Under the pieces are notes generated by a model that made no database searches, had not been told where the DNA came from, and was given only the letters and a program-made list of their open reading frames with translations. From Polytrichum commune (lineage: Eukaryota; Streptophyta; Polytrichopsida; Polytrichales; Polytrichaceae), in NCBI GenBank assembly GCA_950295325.1, contig OX485808.1:2484501-2548500 (forward strand): 64,000 nt of DNA, given 5' to 3'. Numbering within the stretch: position 1 is the stretch's first letter; each line of letters begins with the position of its first letter. Positions 46,673 through 58,398 of this stretch are shown here, one piece after another. A program made the translations under genes and the position numbers.

Positions 46673-47339
46673 AAAAGTGCATGCTGTTTTTCTCAGAAAT
46701 GCGACCTAAAAGAAAAACCCAAATAAGTGGGAAATGAATTTACACTGGACTTCATATGTATCATACCATTTGCGCACATGACCCCCAACGGTTTCAAGTC
46801 TCACCAATGAAGCTCTCGGTTGCATTTTGATGACTTTCCGGCCACTTGCAGCCGCCATTCAAGAAGGAAAGGAGCCACACACTTTATTCCATCATTTCAA
46901 AATAATAAGAAACATTCTTCTTCTTCTTCTTCTTCTTCTTCTTCTTCTATGGATCGAGATCGAAGGCCAAAAAGTGTGGCAGTTGGATACCTTTGCGGGG
47001 TTCTATGGAAACTACACCATTCACACCTCTTCACGTGGGCTAAATCTTGGCATGGGGGATAATATCGTGGGCCCCCATTGTATTTTATGTGTGGGTTGTA
47101 AAATGATAAAATATTTCATCATAAGTTTTGAATTGATGACTTAATGGTAACAAACTGCTGAATTTTTGGTTTGATGTTGACATTATATTGGTCTTATAAT
47201 TTGCGATCAACGATAACTTATGTCTTGGGTAAAAAGCATTGATTTCATCTTCTTGTGTTGAACATATGATAACTTGGGTTTCAATGTAATAGCTTGGGTC
47301 AAGGAAAGATGCATCGATCATACTTATTGTGGTGTGTCA
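46673..47339. other. No gene recognised; (TTC)n microsatellite
   Basis: A (TTC)n run of about eleven units lies at 46917-46949; the poly-Ser and poly-Leu frames across it are artefacts of the repeat. Confidence 0.5.
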
Positions 47340-47520
47340 AGATTACAGTGGACCACAATATTAGGTGTAATAGTTCTAGTCGGTGGCCGACCATTCCGGT
47401 CGCTGAAGATATTAACAGTTTGTGCCACTTTTGCTCGTACTATGTAATTGAATATGAGTCATATTTTGTGCTGGAGTGTCCCCTCTGCAACTTCATCGGG
47501 ACATGTTTCCTTCCCTATTT
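47340..47520 (+). pseudogene. LINE zinc-knuckle fragment (family 1)
   Basis: Reads RWPTIPVAEDINSLCHFCSY, then IEYESYFVLECPLCNF, matching the C-terminus of the LINE at 29132-29300 (LCHFCSYNAVES, FVLECPLYN). 5'-truncated. Confidence 0.75.
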
Positions 47521-48379
47521 CCGAAAGAGACATTACGTAGCCTTAATTTTTTTTTCTACCAACAAGATCATCATGTCAATATACCAGTCGTCATCTCACA
47601 AACGCCTCACATCATAATGCATGACTTTATAGAGTAACTTGTGTGACCACACCCTAACCATACTTCGACTAGCTGAACATGTTCTGTGGACCCGAGAACA
47701 ATCGAATCCAAATCCTTGGCATGCCAAAGCTCTCACTTTGAATATGAGTTCAACATAAAGATATCAACGATGGCTATTCATTTGATATTGGAGCGCATGG
47801 AGGTCGTACCTAGAGAGTATTGCAAAAGAGAACAAGACCCCACCTCTTAGTAATGTTATGACGTCGATGTACTTCTTCTAGTCCTTGATTAAGTCTTTGA
47901 GCTTCCGGGGCTTTAGAACCAGCTTCATCAGGCTCATTCTGATTAATTATTTGGGGAGCACGGTCAATGTTTTTTGGGGGCTCAAAATAAAGTATCTCTC
48001 CACTCCATGAGTGAAAAGGATGAGACCTGTTTAAAATGCAACATACGTTCACAAGTGAAGCCATTGCATGTCCATGGACTTGCTACATGTGTATTGGGCC
48101 TAGGGTCGGTGTGTATGTTTGGCATAATAAAACAAAAGTAACATCAGTTCTTTTTATTTGCACCGACGTGAATGGGAGCATGTTGTTCCTTACCCTGATC
48201 TCGTTTTACCAGGTGACATGGTGACAAGTGACAGGGTTGATGTACTTCCTACCTTTATGGAGGTGGGTGCTTTAAATAATAGTTTCTCAAGGGGGGGGGG
48301 GGGGGGAGTGTCGTTTTTGAGTTTTTGGTGAATTATGTGTGGGTGTTTGGGTTCATGGGTAGGTTGATTGGGGCTTGAT
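47521..48379. other. Repeat-related sequence without a gene
   Basis: 48120-48379 is a diverged copy of 44630-44880 (shared GAATGGGA-CATGTT-TTCCTT and GTTTTACCA). It is probably the 3' untranslated part of the LINE that follows on the minus strand. G run at about 48291-48306. Confidence 0.5.
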
Positions 48380-51300
48380 AGTTGTCAAGCTTTCTTATGT
48401 TTGGGACAAGGTATGTGAGGTGTTTTATGGCTATTTGATGTATGTGTTTCATGAGTTTTTTGACTTCTTGAGGGGGGTAATTTGAATTTTTGTTTGGGCT
48501 TCAAGTGATTGTTTGTGCACGGCTCCTTATACCCCTGCTCTGATGGTAATAAGGGGGTTAACATTCCATCCCGCAATTTTTAACATTTGCACGAGGGGAT
48601 CATATTTGTTTGTTTTCTCTTATGGCAATATTTAGGACCTATCATAGCAGTAGGTGAATTGTATGATGTTTGATGGAATGGGGGGGGGGGGAGGTTGGGT
48701 GTATGGCTATCTATGGGGGCCCTTGGTAGACATAATATGTCGGGTCTTAGCCGGGCCATGCATGTGCATGTGTTAGAGAGGCATCTGCATTGTATTAACC
48801 ATTCCGGGGTTGTGATGTCTTGGGGGTTGGTTATGTTGGCTACTGACATTTACTAGGGTATAGAGCCTTGTGTATTCGTTGAGTTGGATGTGTGGACTAT
48901 ATTGGTGCATTGCTTTGTTGTGTCGGGCTACATGTGAAGGCCTTTTATGTGTGGGTGGTGTAAGTGGAGAATAGGTGTGGCCACATATTGATTACATGGT
49001 TGGGCAAAGTGTGCAGTTGGGGTTGGGATATGCTAGTGACAAGAAGATGTTCTTCCAGTGGTTTCCCATGTATTGGGCATATCGGAGTTTTAAGGTTTCT
49101 ACAATTTGTGCATCAAAGATGCCTAAGGATTTTAGAAGTAGTTTGAGAGTTTTTGATCGATTTGCTTGTTAGACACCCATTTGTTGATGTATGCGAATTT
49201 TGGTTTTTGCGATTCGTAGTTCTTGTTCGCGGTGATAATTTTTTTTATGGATGTTGGAGGTTGTGATTTTTTTCGTGATGCTCGCATGTTAGGATTGCAT
49301 TGAGCCAATAAGGTATGGTGTGTACAATGTGTATGTGGGGTGTGGGGTTGGTTTGTGCAAGTGGTTCCTTTGTTTGCTAGTTGATATGTGATTTCATTGT
49401 CTGAGATTCTGATGTGTGCTCTAACTTTTTGTATTGTTATGCTGAGTTTGGTCCATAAAATTTGGTGGACAATGGCTGAGATAAGTAGTTTGTTGAGGTG
49501 GTTGTGCTAGGATGAGGGGTGGCAAATGTGAATGTTGATGAGATATATGTTGTTGAGGGTGCCAAATATATATGTAGGTATTTTGTGGTTGGTCTTTTGT
49601 GGCGGTGAGAGCAATGAGTAGGGCGTAGAATTCCACACGTAGTATGTTTGGTAGTCTAGGAAGTTTTTCTGCAATACAGAGGTCATTATTTGGACTAGAT
49701 ACTCATGAGCCAACAATGTTTCCTATGACGTGTCCGTCTAGCACTACGAAGGAACCATATGTGTATATGCATTGTTGTGGGTTGTATTTGGGGGTATTTA
49801 TGTGGTAGAACATGTTAGGGAGGGGGGGGGGGGTTGTATTGCTATATAAGGTTGATGGGGTGGTTTTGGGGGTTGCTTGCCATATTTGTGAATTTGACTA
49901 TGTACTCTACGAGTGTGGGTTGTGTGGGTTGGTCTTCACATGTGTGTTGTAAAGTTCCAAGATGTTGGTTGCGAGGTTTTGAATTAGTTGTTGGTTTCTT
50001 GGGGGGGTTCTTTGGTTGTGGATGCATATTGGTTTTCGTGTTGTTGTAGGTATTGGGGCCATATGGGTGCGGGTTTGTATTCCAAGGTGTTTGGGAGGAT
50101 CGTGAGGTTTGGGTGCATATCTTTGTGTGTTTTTGGAATTTTTTGGGCATGGTGGTTGCATATGATTATGGTTGTGGTGGAGGGGTCTTCTTTGGTGGCC
50201 ATTCTTGCTTAGTAGATAGCTTCTGTGGCGGATTTATGGTATGGTGGGTGGGTTATTTAACACCCATTCATTTAGAGGATTTTGCTAATCTGGACGAGCC
50301 GAAGACTATGTCGCGATTATGTGGCGACTTGTATTGTGTGAGTCGTGTTGGGCATGTATGCGGCGAGGAATAGTACAATTGTGTGATTTGGTTGGCCTTT
50401 ATTAGTATTTTAATATAGATGCCGTAGAGTGTTTGATTGTTGACGTTAGGGTTGCGTTTTTTTGGTTTCTTCTTTGGTATAGCGGTCGTGATGTATCTTT
50501 GAGTTAGCCCTTGTGGGGGTGTTGGAGGAAGTTGGCCATATGATGTGTTTTATTTTGTGTGAATCTCTCCCACAACCACAAAAGTCTTGTGAGTAGGATG
50601 GAGACAATGTATACTCTTATATGGTCAAATATGTGTGTGTTGGGTCTTTGGATTGGATAGTCGGTTGAGATACGTGGATGTATTTGTTCAGGTTGCATAT
50701 TTTGATGTTTAGGGTTTAGTGTGGGGCTTCTATAGGGGATCTGATGAATCTCCGATCTTTGGACTGGGAGAAATTAATGCATGAGTCATAGATGGCTAGT
50801 GTGGTTTATTGTATGTGTCTTGTGTAAACTTATGAAGTATAGAGAATAGGTTGTGATCTAAGGCAATGTTGTTTGTGTGGAGAAGTTGGGGTATTCCTAC
50901 CCATTGGGTGGTGATTGGGGTTGTGTTACATTGGCATAGGAAGGATTTCTTGATGGCTTGAGCTCCCCATTTATTTTTGTAAGCGGTGGTTTTTGTTGCC
51001 GGTGATGAGATGTATTTGTTTTCCGACGTGCCGATTATCGTTATTGGTGTTTAAAGCATGTGTTTGTTCTTGTGGTGGGGATGTGGCTCAATGTTGGGTG
51101 GGAACATGATTTTAGCGTATTGTAAGGCTCCTCTCATTAGTTTTGGGGAGGCTTTGAATTCAATTTTGAATAGTTTTGGGAATAAGATATGCTAGGTGGT
51201 TGGGTTTTGGATTTGGGTGATGGTGGCGATGCTACACATGTGAAGTTTGTTGAGGTACTTAGTGGTGTGTTTCTTCTTGTCTTGAGAGGGTAAAGCGTAT

Positions 51301-52050
51301 TGGGGTGCATGTGTTCATGCGAGTTCAAGAGGGGTTCGTTGTATTGGAATATCTTTATTGGTGGCATTTATGAATATTTCATATTCTTTTTTTAAGTTAA
51401 AACATGGTGCGTGCGATGGGTGATCGTGAGCGAGCTTGATAGCAAAATTTGAGGAGGTGTTGTGATCCTCCATATTTAGTGGTGATGTATTTGACTAATC
51501 CTTGGTAGTGTAGTCCTAATTGTCCTAGGTCGTTGAGTGCAAACAATTTTTTTTGCCTATGCAATGTATGTAGTTTGGTAAGAGGAATATTGTGTTGATG
51601 CCGAAGTCCTCAATGGATAGATGCTGAGAATATTTGTTGTACTTTTGGGGATGTTGTATATTTCTTTGGTGAGCTTGCTAAGGACTTTGTCTAATTTCCG
51701 GGTGATAGGTTTGGAGAAGGGGATAGCATAGTAGGCATAAGCTATGCTTGGTTTGGTGGCGGTGTTAAGGATGTGGATTTTTGGTCTAATGATGGCAGGT
51801 GATGTCATGAGTTGTTTGCTTTGCTTTCTTTGTTTTTTTTCAATGTTATGTCTCTTTGCAATTTCCACTTGAGTGAGGGGACGAGATGTATGCCTAGGTA
51901 TGTGTAAGCTTCATTTTGGGATAGGGTGGACTAGGGCTTGTTTTTGGGCTTGTTTTTGGGCTTGTATGTAGGCTCTGAATACATTTGGTTTGAGTCTAGA
52001 TTTGTTGGGGCTTTTGGTGATGGCGCATTTGGTTAAGTTTAGGTCCAGGT
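48380..52050 (-). pseudogene. LINE relic with RT thumb and RNase H-like region (family 3)
   Basis: The minus strand, with many frame changes, reads in order: YAYYAIPFSKP and KLDKVLSKLTKEIYNIPKS (51650-51750), IPIQRTPLEL near 51340, ITQIQNP near 51210, TSENKYISSPATKTTAYKNK and WGAQAIKKSFLCQCNT (50950-51030). Closer to the 3' end come GSFVVLDGHVIGNIVGS, LPRLPNILRVEFYALLIALTA and YIFGTLNNIYL (49540-49760), which look like an RNase H domain with D...E...(D) residues. The catalytic RT fingers and palm and the endonuclease are missing; the copy stops at repeat C copy 3 (52058). The family assignment is from pattern memory and should be searched. Confidence 0.6.
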
Positions 52051-52057
52051 GTGTCGT

Positions 52058-52312
52058 ATGTTTGACAAATTTCATTTGATGTTCAACTTCAAATCCAAAG
52101 TGTCATGTGATATCATCTACATTTTTTTCTTTCTAAAATGTCACCTCAATGTCACATGCCTAGTAGTATGTGTCATTCCACTTTCTAACATGTCAATTGA
52201 TATGTGATTTTTTTTCTTCACAAGTCACTCTACATCTAAATTGTGTGTGTCAATTGACATGCATTTTTTGGTGCAAGTTTTTGTGTGTCAAATGTCAAAA
52301 ACTTGCAAAAAT
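52058..52312 (+). repeat. Repeat family C, copy 3
   Basis: Matches 14416-14705 and 16175-16455, beginning TGTTTGACAAATTTCATTTG, with AATCCAAAGTGTCATGTGAT, CAATGTCACATGCCTAGTAG and the end GTGTCAAATGTCAAAAACTT. It abuts the LINE relic, so it probably inserted into it or replaced its 5' end. Confidence 0.66.
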
Positions 52313-52664
52313 ACACACTGCTTGGGGTTTGTCACCTTTGTGTAAACTCATCCATCATGGATGAAGGAGTTATAGTAAAACAAAACTCCTACATATTGAG
52401 GGCCAATTTATTTCACTTTGACCTCACCAGACTAATGCAAGTTATCATTTGCTATTTCCAAAGTCAAATTAACAAAAAAAAAACAATCATTTTCATGCTT
52501 TAAAATGGTTCATTATGTTTTCACCTTCCTAGGGGATGAGTTTACATAGACACCATGAATCCTTGGCCTATATATTGCATGTCTTCGAAATACATATACC
52601 ACATGCATGCAATCCAATTGATATTTTTGTTAGTTGGGGTGTGATGAAGCACTTGATTAAATAG

Positions 52665-53191
52665 AGGGCTGCTTTACACACACACCAAGTGTCATGACCA
52701 TGAAAATCTAAGGGCCCTTGAAAATTATCCGAAGGCCAAACTATGGGAAATAGAAATCTACTTTTGCAATTGATGGCCCTCAAGCTTAGTGTAAAGTGCA
52801 AGTCGACCATGTTGAGGAACTTTGACATATGTTCGGGTTTGAGTCCCCACCATGGCAATTTGATATTTCTAGTGGCCAATGGCAATTGATTGATTGATTG
52901 CCATGGCCTCTAGTTTTGAGCTAGACCAACCTCTTTTTGATGGGCCTAATGTAATATCCAGTACACCATGAAACATTATCCACTTATTGCCATTAAGACA
53001 CTATGTAGATTTTTCACCATTTTAATCTCTTTGGTCCTTTAGGCCTTCAAGGTCTAATGTCTGGCATAATCATGATGTAACTTGCACTCCCATAAGCCTT
53101 TTGGCTTCATGGACTTTAAAATCAATTTCATTTCATTTCTATCAATGTAATGTGAACTTGGACCGTGTCTGGCTCTAGTACAAAGTGGCCC
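52665..53191 (-). mobile_element. MITE family A, diverged copy 7
   Basis: Ends GGGCTGCTTTACACACAC and CAAAGTGGCCC, the latter followed by TTA (53192-53194). Internal blocks correspond to the family (CATGACCATG near 52695, GCCTCTAGTTTTGAGCTAGA near 52906, GTGAACTTGGACCGTGTCTG near 53152). Much more diverged than the other copies, so it is an older insertion or a sister subfamily. Confidence 0.62.
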
Positions 53192-53194
53192 TTA

Positions 53195-54524
53195 GAAGAA
53201 GGAAGAGAAAACACAAAAGCACTAAAATCTTTGGAGACTCCTATTAAAAAAAGCACAATACTAAAACCAAAACCAAAATTAAAATTCCTTTTTTATCTTT
53301 TTTTGGGGGGGGGGGGGGGAGAGGGTTGAAGTGGTAAAAAATGTACACTCTAGACTCCATATATCACACTTGTGGCAACCAAAGTGCATGCGATATTAAG
53401 GAGTTATGTAACACTAACAAGAATGCATGATAAAAAGAGAATAAGTGTAGCATGTGATATCATGGAATTACACAAAGTCAACATTGTAATAATGTTGACT
53501 TGAATTATAACGATGACAACGTGATGCATGCAAGCGTGTGGTTTGGATTCTTTGGTGGCTTATTATGTCACAACCCATGATATATGGGAGGTAAATCTGA
53601 CAATAAGGAGTGAGATTTCAACTGAGAACATCTGTTCCCTAGGGTTTCGAGATATAAGAAGAGGAGTGACACCAAAGAGGTTGATATTACGGAGTATAGA
53701 GTGTAAATTAAATGGGATGCATGACAATGATCTTGACTTTGACATATACACACCGTTTGAAAAAGACTAGTATATATAGTTCGCTAGTAATACTAAAGTA
53801 TGCATACCCAGTTTTGGGTAGCAAAGAACCTGGAGAATCAACCGCTAGTTACAAATGAATGATTGAGTTTCTTTTTCTTTTTCTTTTTTGAGACAGAAGA
53901 CCAACAAAGCCAACGCCAAATGCATAAAGAACCAAGAAACCGCGCCCACCACGAGATGAACGGTGGAGATCGAGAAGGAATCGGTTGAAGTGGAACACTG
54001 CAACGAAAATTACCCATCATACAAGAAGAATCTACAGAACACAGTCCCGAATTAATAAAAGAAAAAACGGAAAGACCACAACACGTCACCAGTTGGACTC
54101 GGGAACACGAGGACCTTGACCGGTATTGCCCGAAAATCTCACTGTTAAGTTATTTGAGGGTTCCTTTGATTTTTCTGATCGTTTTTTCCAAGGAATCAAA
54201 GATCTTCGTTTGGTGCACACATGATTACGAGTGATATAAAAGGCTCGTAATCTTCTAATGTGGTCCCAATTTTTAGGTCGCACGATTTGAGGTCACTCCA
54301 CTGCGACACTCTCCACATTTACACAACGTCATGGTTCCCAAAGTAAGAAGCGAAGGAGCTGGCCGGGCATCGAATTCAGGGAGGGTTTAATTAGCTCATC
54401 AGGTTTTCGCTGAATGCGAGATGTCTCAACTGTGGATGACTCCCCCCGTTTTCCCACAGTTTTCGTGCAGTCGTAATAACCCAAATATAACGGCGTATAT
54501 CTTGGTTTGGTTGGTATATATTAA
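53195..54524. other. No gene recognised; LINE tail and G run
   Basis: A G run lies at about 53305-53319. A LINE 3' tail on the minus strand lies at about 53866-53950 (TTTTTTGAGACAGAAGACCA then ACAAAGCCAACGCCAAATGC). Short frames at 53528-53770 and 53838-54283 have no recognised product. Confidence 0.45.
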
Positions 54525-55029
54525 AGGCCACTTCACACACGAGACTGAGAGCCCGTGACCATTACACTTCAAGCACTCTCATTGGTGGAAAACGCGGTGC
54601 CGGGCCAACTTCGCTACTTCACACTACGCTTGAGGGACCGACGGAGAATGTGAATGCAAGATGGATGTAAAGTCTACGTGGATTCTTATATGGTATCGAA
54701 CGGATCAGGTTTTATATGGTCACTTGGACTATTTTCAAAAAACCATCTCTTGGAGGTAGGTCTAACATAAAACCAGGAGATCATGGTCCTCCGAATGCTC
54801 ACAACTGTTGATTTATTCTATTTGATCAGGTGTGAGGGCCCACGTGAATAGAAATTCATTGAAATAGCATTTGGTTGAGGGTCCGGTCACGTATGGCTTC
54901 ACACTACACTTGAGGGTCCGTGACCACACTACATGATTTTGGAGGTGTGTTGGGACGGCCTTTGGGCACTTTCTTTTGGGCTCTCACCATTTCATGGTCA
55001 CGGCTCTTGGCTCGTGTGTGAAGTGGCCC
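54525..55029 (+). mobile_element. MITE family A, copy 6
   Basis: 505 bp; left end (A)GGCCACTTCACACACGAG preceded by TAA (54522-54524), right end CTCGTGTGTGAAGTGGCCC followed by TAA (55030-55032). The first base of the left TIR is mutated. The recurrent 64-codon frame is broken here. Confidence 0.86.
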
Positions 55030-55032
55030 TAA

Positions 55033-57122
55033 GTTGGGAGACCAAACTGCAAATGGAACGGCCTCGCTCGCTCCAAGGGCCCAACACATGGATTCGGCCC
55101 AATGTCATGGAAACCCTAATCCGCCAGACTGGTTCTCTGGGAAGTTAAATAAGAAGCCCACAAGTAAGTGACTCCTGGTGTGCTTTAAGTAGAGGAAATG
55201 TGACGCCCGGTGTAAATTTCCAAAGGCAACAGGGTGTTTTTTTTAAAATGTATTTAAGTAAAGAAAATGAAACCATGGGTTCAAGTCCCGGATCCGGAGT
55301 TTATGAGAATTAACACAAAGTCACCCAAGTCTTCTTATCACCATGGTGTTGGGTTATGGAAAACCAGTTTTTTAGGTTGTATGACTAGGATGGGCTGGCC
55401 AAGCTTGCCTTGCATAGGTCGATCCAAGATTTAGGATAGTGCATACCATGTTTTAGACCTTTAAATTCTCTCAAAGTTTGACATGTGGAAAGAGGAGGGT
55501 TTCAAAGTCTCACCCAACTTTAAAGTAGGCTCCAATACATGATGAGCTAACAAGCTCTTTAATAGATGGTTCTTTCAAAGAGGATCAAACCCACGGTTAT
55601 GTTTCTCCTTGATGGACTTTATAGATAACTCACGGGTATCACACTATCTTATAATCTCTATATATACGTGCATCAAAGCTTTTTTTATTTTTCTTCTTCT
55701 TTTGGTACCTTAATGTTTTCCTGTTTTTACTTTGCCCATTATCTTGCACCATTTGGTAGTTTGAACCTTTTTTTTTCAACTTAAACTTAACCCTATGTTA
55801 ATTCAAAAAATGCCTCTTTTGTGTTGTTTAAAATCACCATATGTGGTGTTTTGAGGTACACTTTACCAACGAGTTTAGTAATATAAGGCAACCCATTAAC
55901 ATAAGACATGGGTTGTCTTATGTTACTAATTATGTCGATAAAGGGTGGAATACAATAATTGCAAGGGATTGAGACACCAAACAATGATAGGATACAACAT
56001 GATGAACAAGAACACGACTACGAGAACACTACTAAAGAATACAAAACCCTACAATAAAACGATGGAGCACTAGAAAAACACTACTAAATGCTCAAGAGTT
56101 GAGGTTGTGATTGGAAAAACCTTGTGACCCTCTACAAGTTTTTACTGTTCTAAATGTAGTACCCTATATGTAGTTCTACAAAAATAAATACATGACATTA
56201 TAGGGTACCATATAGTATTTATAATGTGATGTGTGAATAGAAGTGATGCTATGTTACATTGAATTTTTTCAAAAAAGTTACTTGCAAAAATAAAGAGAAC
56301 CCTATATTAGGTCTCACTCTATTTCTAACATGTTGCTAGTGAAATACCCACGAGATAACTCTATTACTTAGTTCAAACCTAGGTGTTCTTAGCCTCTCTT
56401 AATTGGCGAGACCTAGGTAATTGTTGCATACGAACGTGTCTCTCATACATCAATGTTAAGAACCTAATCTTCTATTAGTTTGTGGTTGATTCATTTTAGT
56501 TGTGTCTTGCTACAAGCTATTTCAGAGGTCTTTGAAACTCTTGTTGGTGTCAAATTAGCTTTAACAAAAGAACATGTGACGCACATATTGTTTCATGACA
56601 TTTTTGTTGGATGAATGAGAGAAGTATGCTCGTATGCAACAAGTCCCTCTCATCTTCCCAATTCATCATCCATCTCCTCATCTATCTCCTCCCATTGGTT
56701 GACTTTCTAATATTTCTTGATAATTTAAACTTTTTGAAGAAGATTGTTTGCATACAAACGTACCTCTCATCTATCCATGTTAAAATCATTCATCTTTGTC
56801 TGTATGATTAGATTTGGGACCCCTTACTAATCATGCCTTTTTTTAGTACTCCTAGATAAGTGAATGGACAGAGAATTATTATATACAAGTGTACCTCTCA
56901 TTCATCCAACATAAAAGCCTTGAAATAGTATGTATCCCCAAAGATGACTAGTTGATTATTAATTGATTTGACACTGAAATTAACTGTAAAGACTTCAAAT
57001 TAATTCACTCAAGATCATTTAAAGTGAATCGACAACAAACCTATAGGAGGTCAAGTTTTACGTTGGATGGATGAGAGGTACGCTCATATGCGATATTAAT
57101 TCTCTCCAAGTGACATATATAT
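55033..57122. other. No gene recognised
   Basis: AT-rich. GGGTTCAAGTCCCGG at about 55278-55292 resembles a polymerase III B box, but no A box or tRNA fold is visible upstream. GTACCTCTCAT-like segments recur near 56620, 56760 and 56890 (AC(A)AGTCCCTCTCATC, ACGTACCTCTCATC, GTGTACCTCTCATTC) as a loose ~130 bp periodic pattern. Confidence 0.4.
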
Positions 57123-57685
57123 AGCCGATACCCTGTTCATACCCGTATGTGGGGGCGTAAGTTAAAATGTGAAGCACGTGAAAGGTATTCCAGTAGCAGC
57201 AGAGGCAGAGGGAGAGTAGATCCTCAAAAACGAGATGTACCGCATCTGTAGATTGAGATTGACTCCCTAGATTTTGGGCCCCAAGGGCGCCAGAGAGGCC
57301 GGTACTGTAGTCAGCAATAGAATCTAGGGCATCTCGAGATTTCTCTTCCCCCGTTTGTGACCTGCACCCGTTGGATAACTACGTAAGCGACTGACGTATT
57401 ATGTACGATTTTCGATACCCTTCTGATACCCGTCGGGGGGCGGGGTGCGTGTGTTAAAATGTGAAGCACGTGAAAAGTGTTCCTGTAGCAACAGAGAGAC
57501 GGAAGGTAGATTTGGTTAGAAGATGTAGTATTGTCGTAGATTATATCTGTGATCACCTAGATTTTGGACCCTCAGGGCGCACCACAGAGGAGAGTCCAGT
57601 GCTGGAGTCGGGCCCTGGAATTCAAAGGGTATCTAGATTTCTCTTCCCCGTCTCCGACCTACACCGTTCGCAACGCCCGTTTTGT
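57123..57685 (+). repeat. Tandem duplication 1 upstream of HSFB, each half with a G-box
   Basis: 57123-57385 and 57412-57685 are diverged direct copies about 290 bp apart. Shared blocks are GTTAAAATGTGAAGCACGTG, then CCTAGATTTTGG, GGGCGC, AGATTTCTCTTCCCC and GACCT.CACC. Each half carries a CACGTG G-box (57175-57180 and 57467-57472). The start of CG-rich, less repeat-like sequence here suggests the beginning of the HSFB regulatory region; that role is inferred. Confidence 0.75.
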
Positions 57686-57760
57686 CGTCTCTTCGCCATC
57701 GCCGCTTCTTGCATACAACTCCACTCCTTTGTTGCTATCTGGTTGCCCTTACGCTCCTAC

Positions 57761-58398
57761 GGGTGGCCGAACACGGCTGATTATTGTGCCGGAACAGGCT
57801 CCTAGTGCAAATTTTCGTTCATTGGGGCTAGATAGGTGCAACCTTGAGACAGCACGGCCTTCTGGTTCCCTTCTGGTAGTGATCGTTCGTAAGTCTGTAC
57901 GTGGAGTAAGTTTGTACCGCGTCGACAAGTACCTGATTCAAGTTTGCAGCCGTTGTCCTGTTAACATTTCTCGCTACCGCACTCGGTACATTTCTGGAGG
58001 TTTCTTTAAAGTCCCCGAGGTTGCTTGAGAGTTTGCGTGGCGATTACTGCAAACCTGCCCGGGTGCACTCCTGGGTGTGACCGAACACCTGATAGTGTGC
58101 CGCAACGGGCTTCAAGGACAAATTTGGTTTAGTGTTGCGGGAGTTCGATAGGCGGAACCTTGGGACAGGACAACTTACGTACGTCGTTGGCGACGATGAC
58201 GACGACAACGACCTGGTAGTGATCGTAAGTCAGTACGTGGTGGAGCTTCGTACCGTGTCAACAACTAGCTAGCTGATTCCAAGTTTGCGGTTCACAATTC
58301 TCTCTAGGATGCTCGGTGCATTTCGGGAGGTTTCCGTGGTTTCCGAGTTTTCTTGAAAGTTTCTGTGGCTATTACTGCGAATATATGTGCCCGGTCGG
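57761..58398 (+). repeat. Tandem duplication 2 upstream of HSFB
   Basis: 57761-58072 and 58073-58398 are adjacent direct copies of 312 and 326 bp. Both start GGGTG..CCGAACAC, then have CTGGTAGTGATCGT, GTACGTGG, GTACCG.GTC and end GGAGGTTTC...GTTTGCGTGG/GTTTCTGTGG plus ATTACTGC. Indels are not in multiples of three and frames are not shared, so this is not protein coding; it is more likely promoter or 5' untranslated sequence. Confidence 0.78.

Noticed and set aside
46820-47144. Frames with poly-Ser or poly-Leu
   Set aside because: They are produced by the (TTC)n microsatellite at 46917-46949.
49834-50373. Overlapping + frames rich in Gly, Trp, Cys and Val
   Set aside because: They are the T/G-rich antisense of the minus-strand LINE relic.
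52833-52850. B box-like GGGTTTGAGTCCCC
   Set aside because: It lies within a diverged MITE A copy and has no tRNA fold.
55278-55292. tRNA B box-like GGGTTCAAGTCCCGG
   Set aside because: No A box, anticodon arm or acceptor pairing could be found around it.
57564-58028. 154-codon + frame upstream of HSFB
   Set aside because: It overlaps tandem duplication 2, whose second half does not keep the frame; no recognisable domain.
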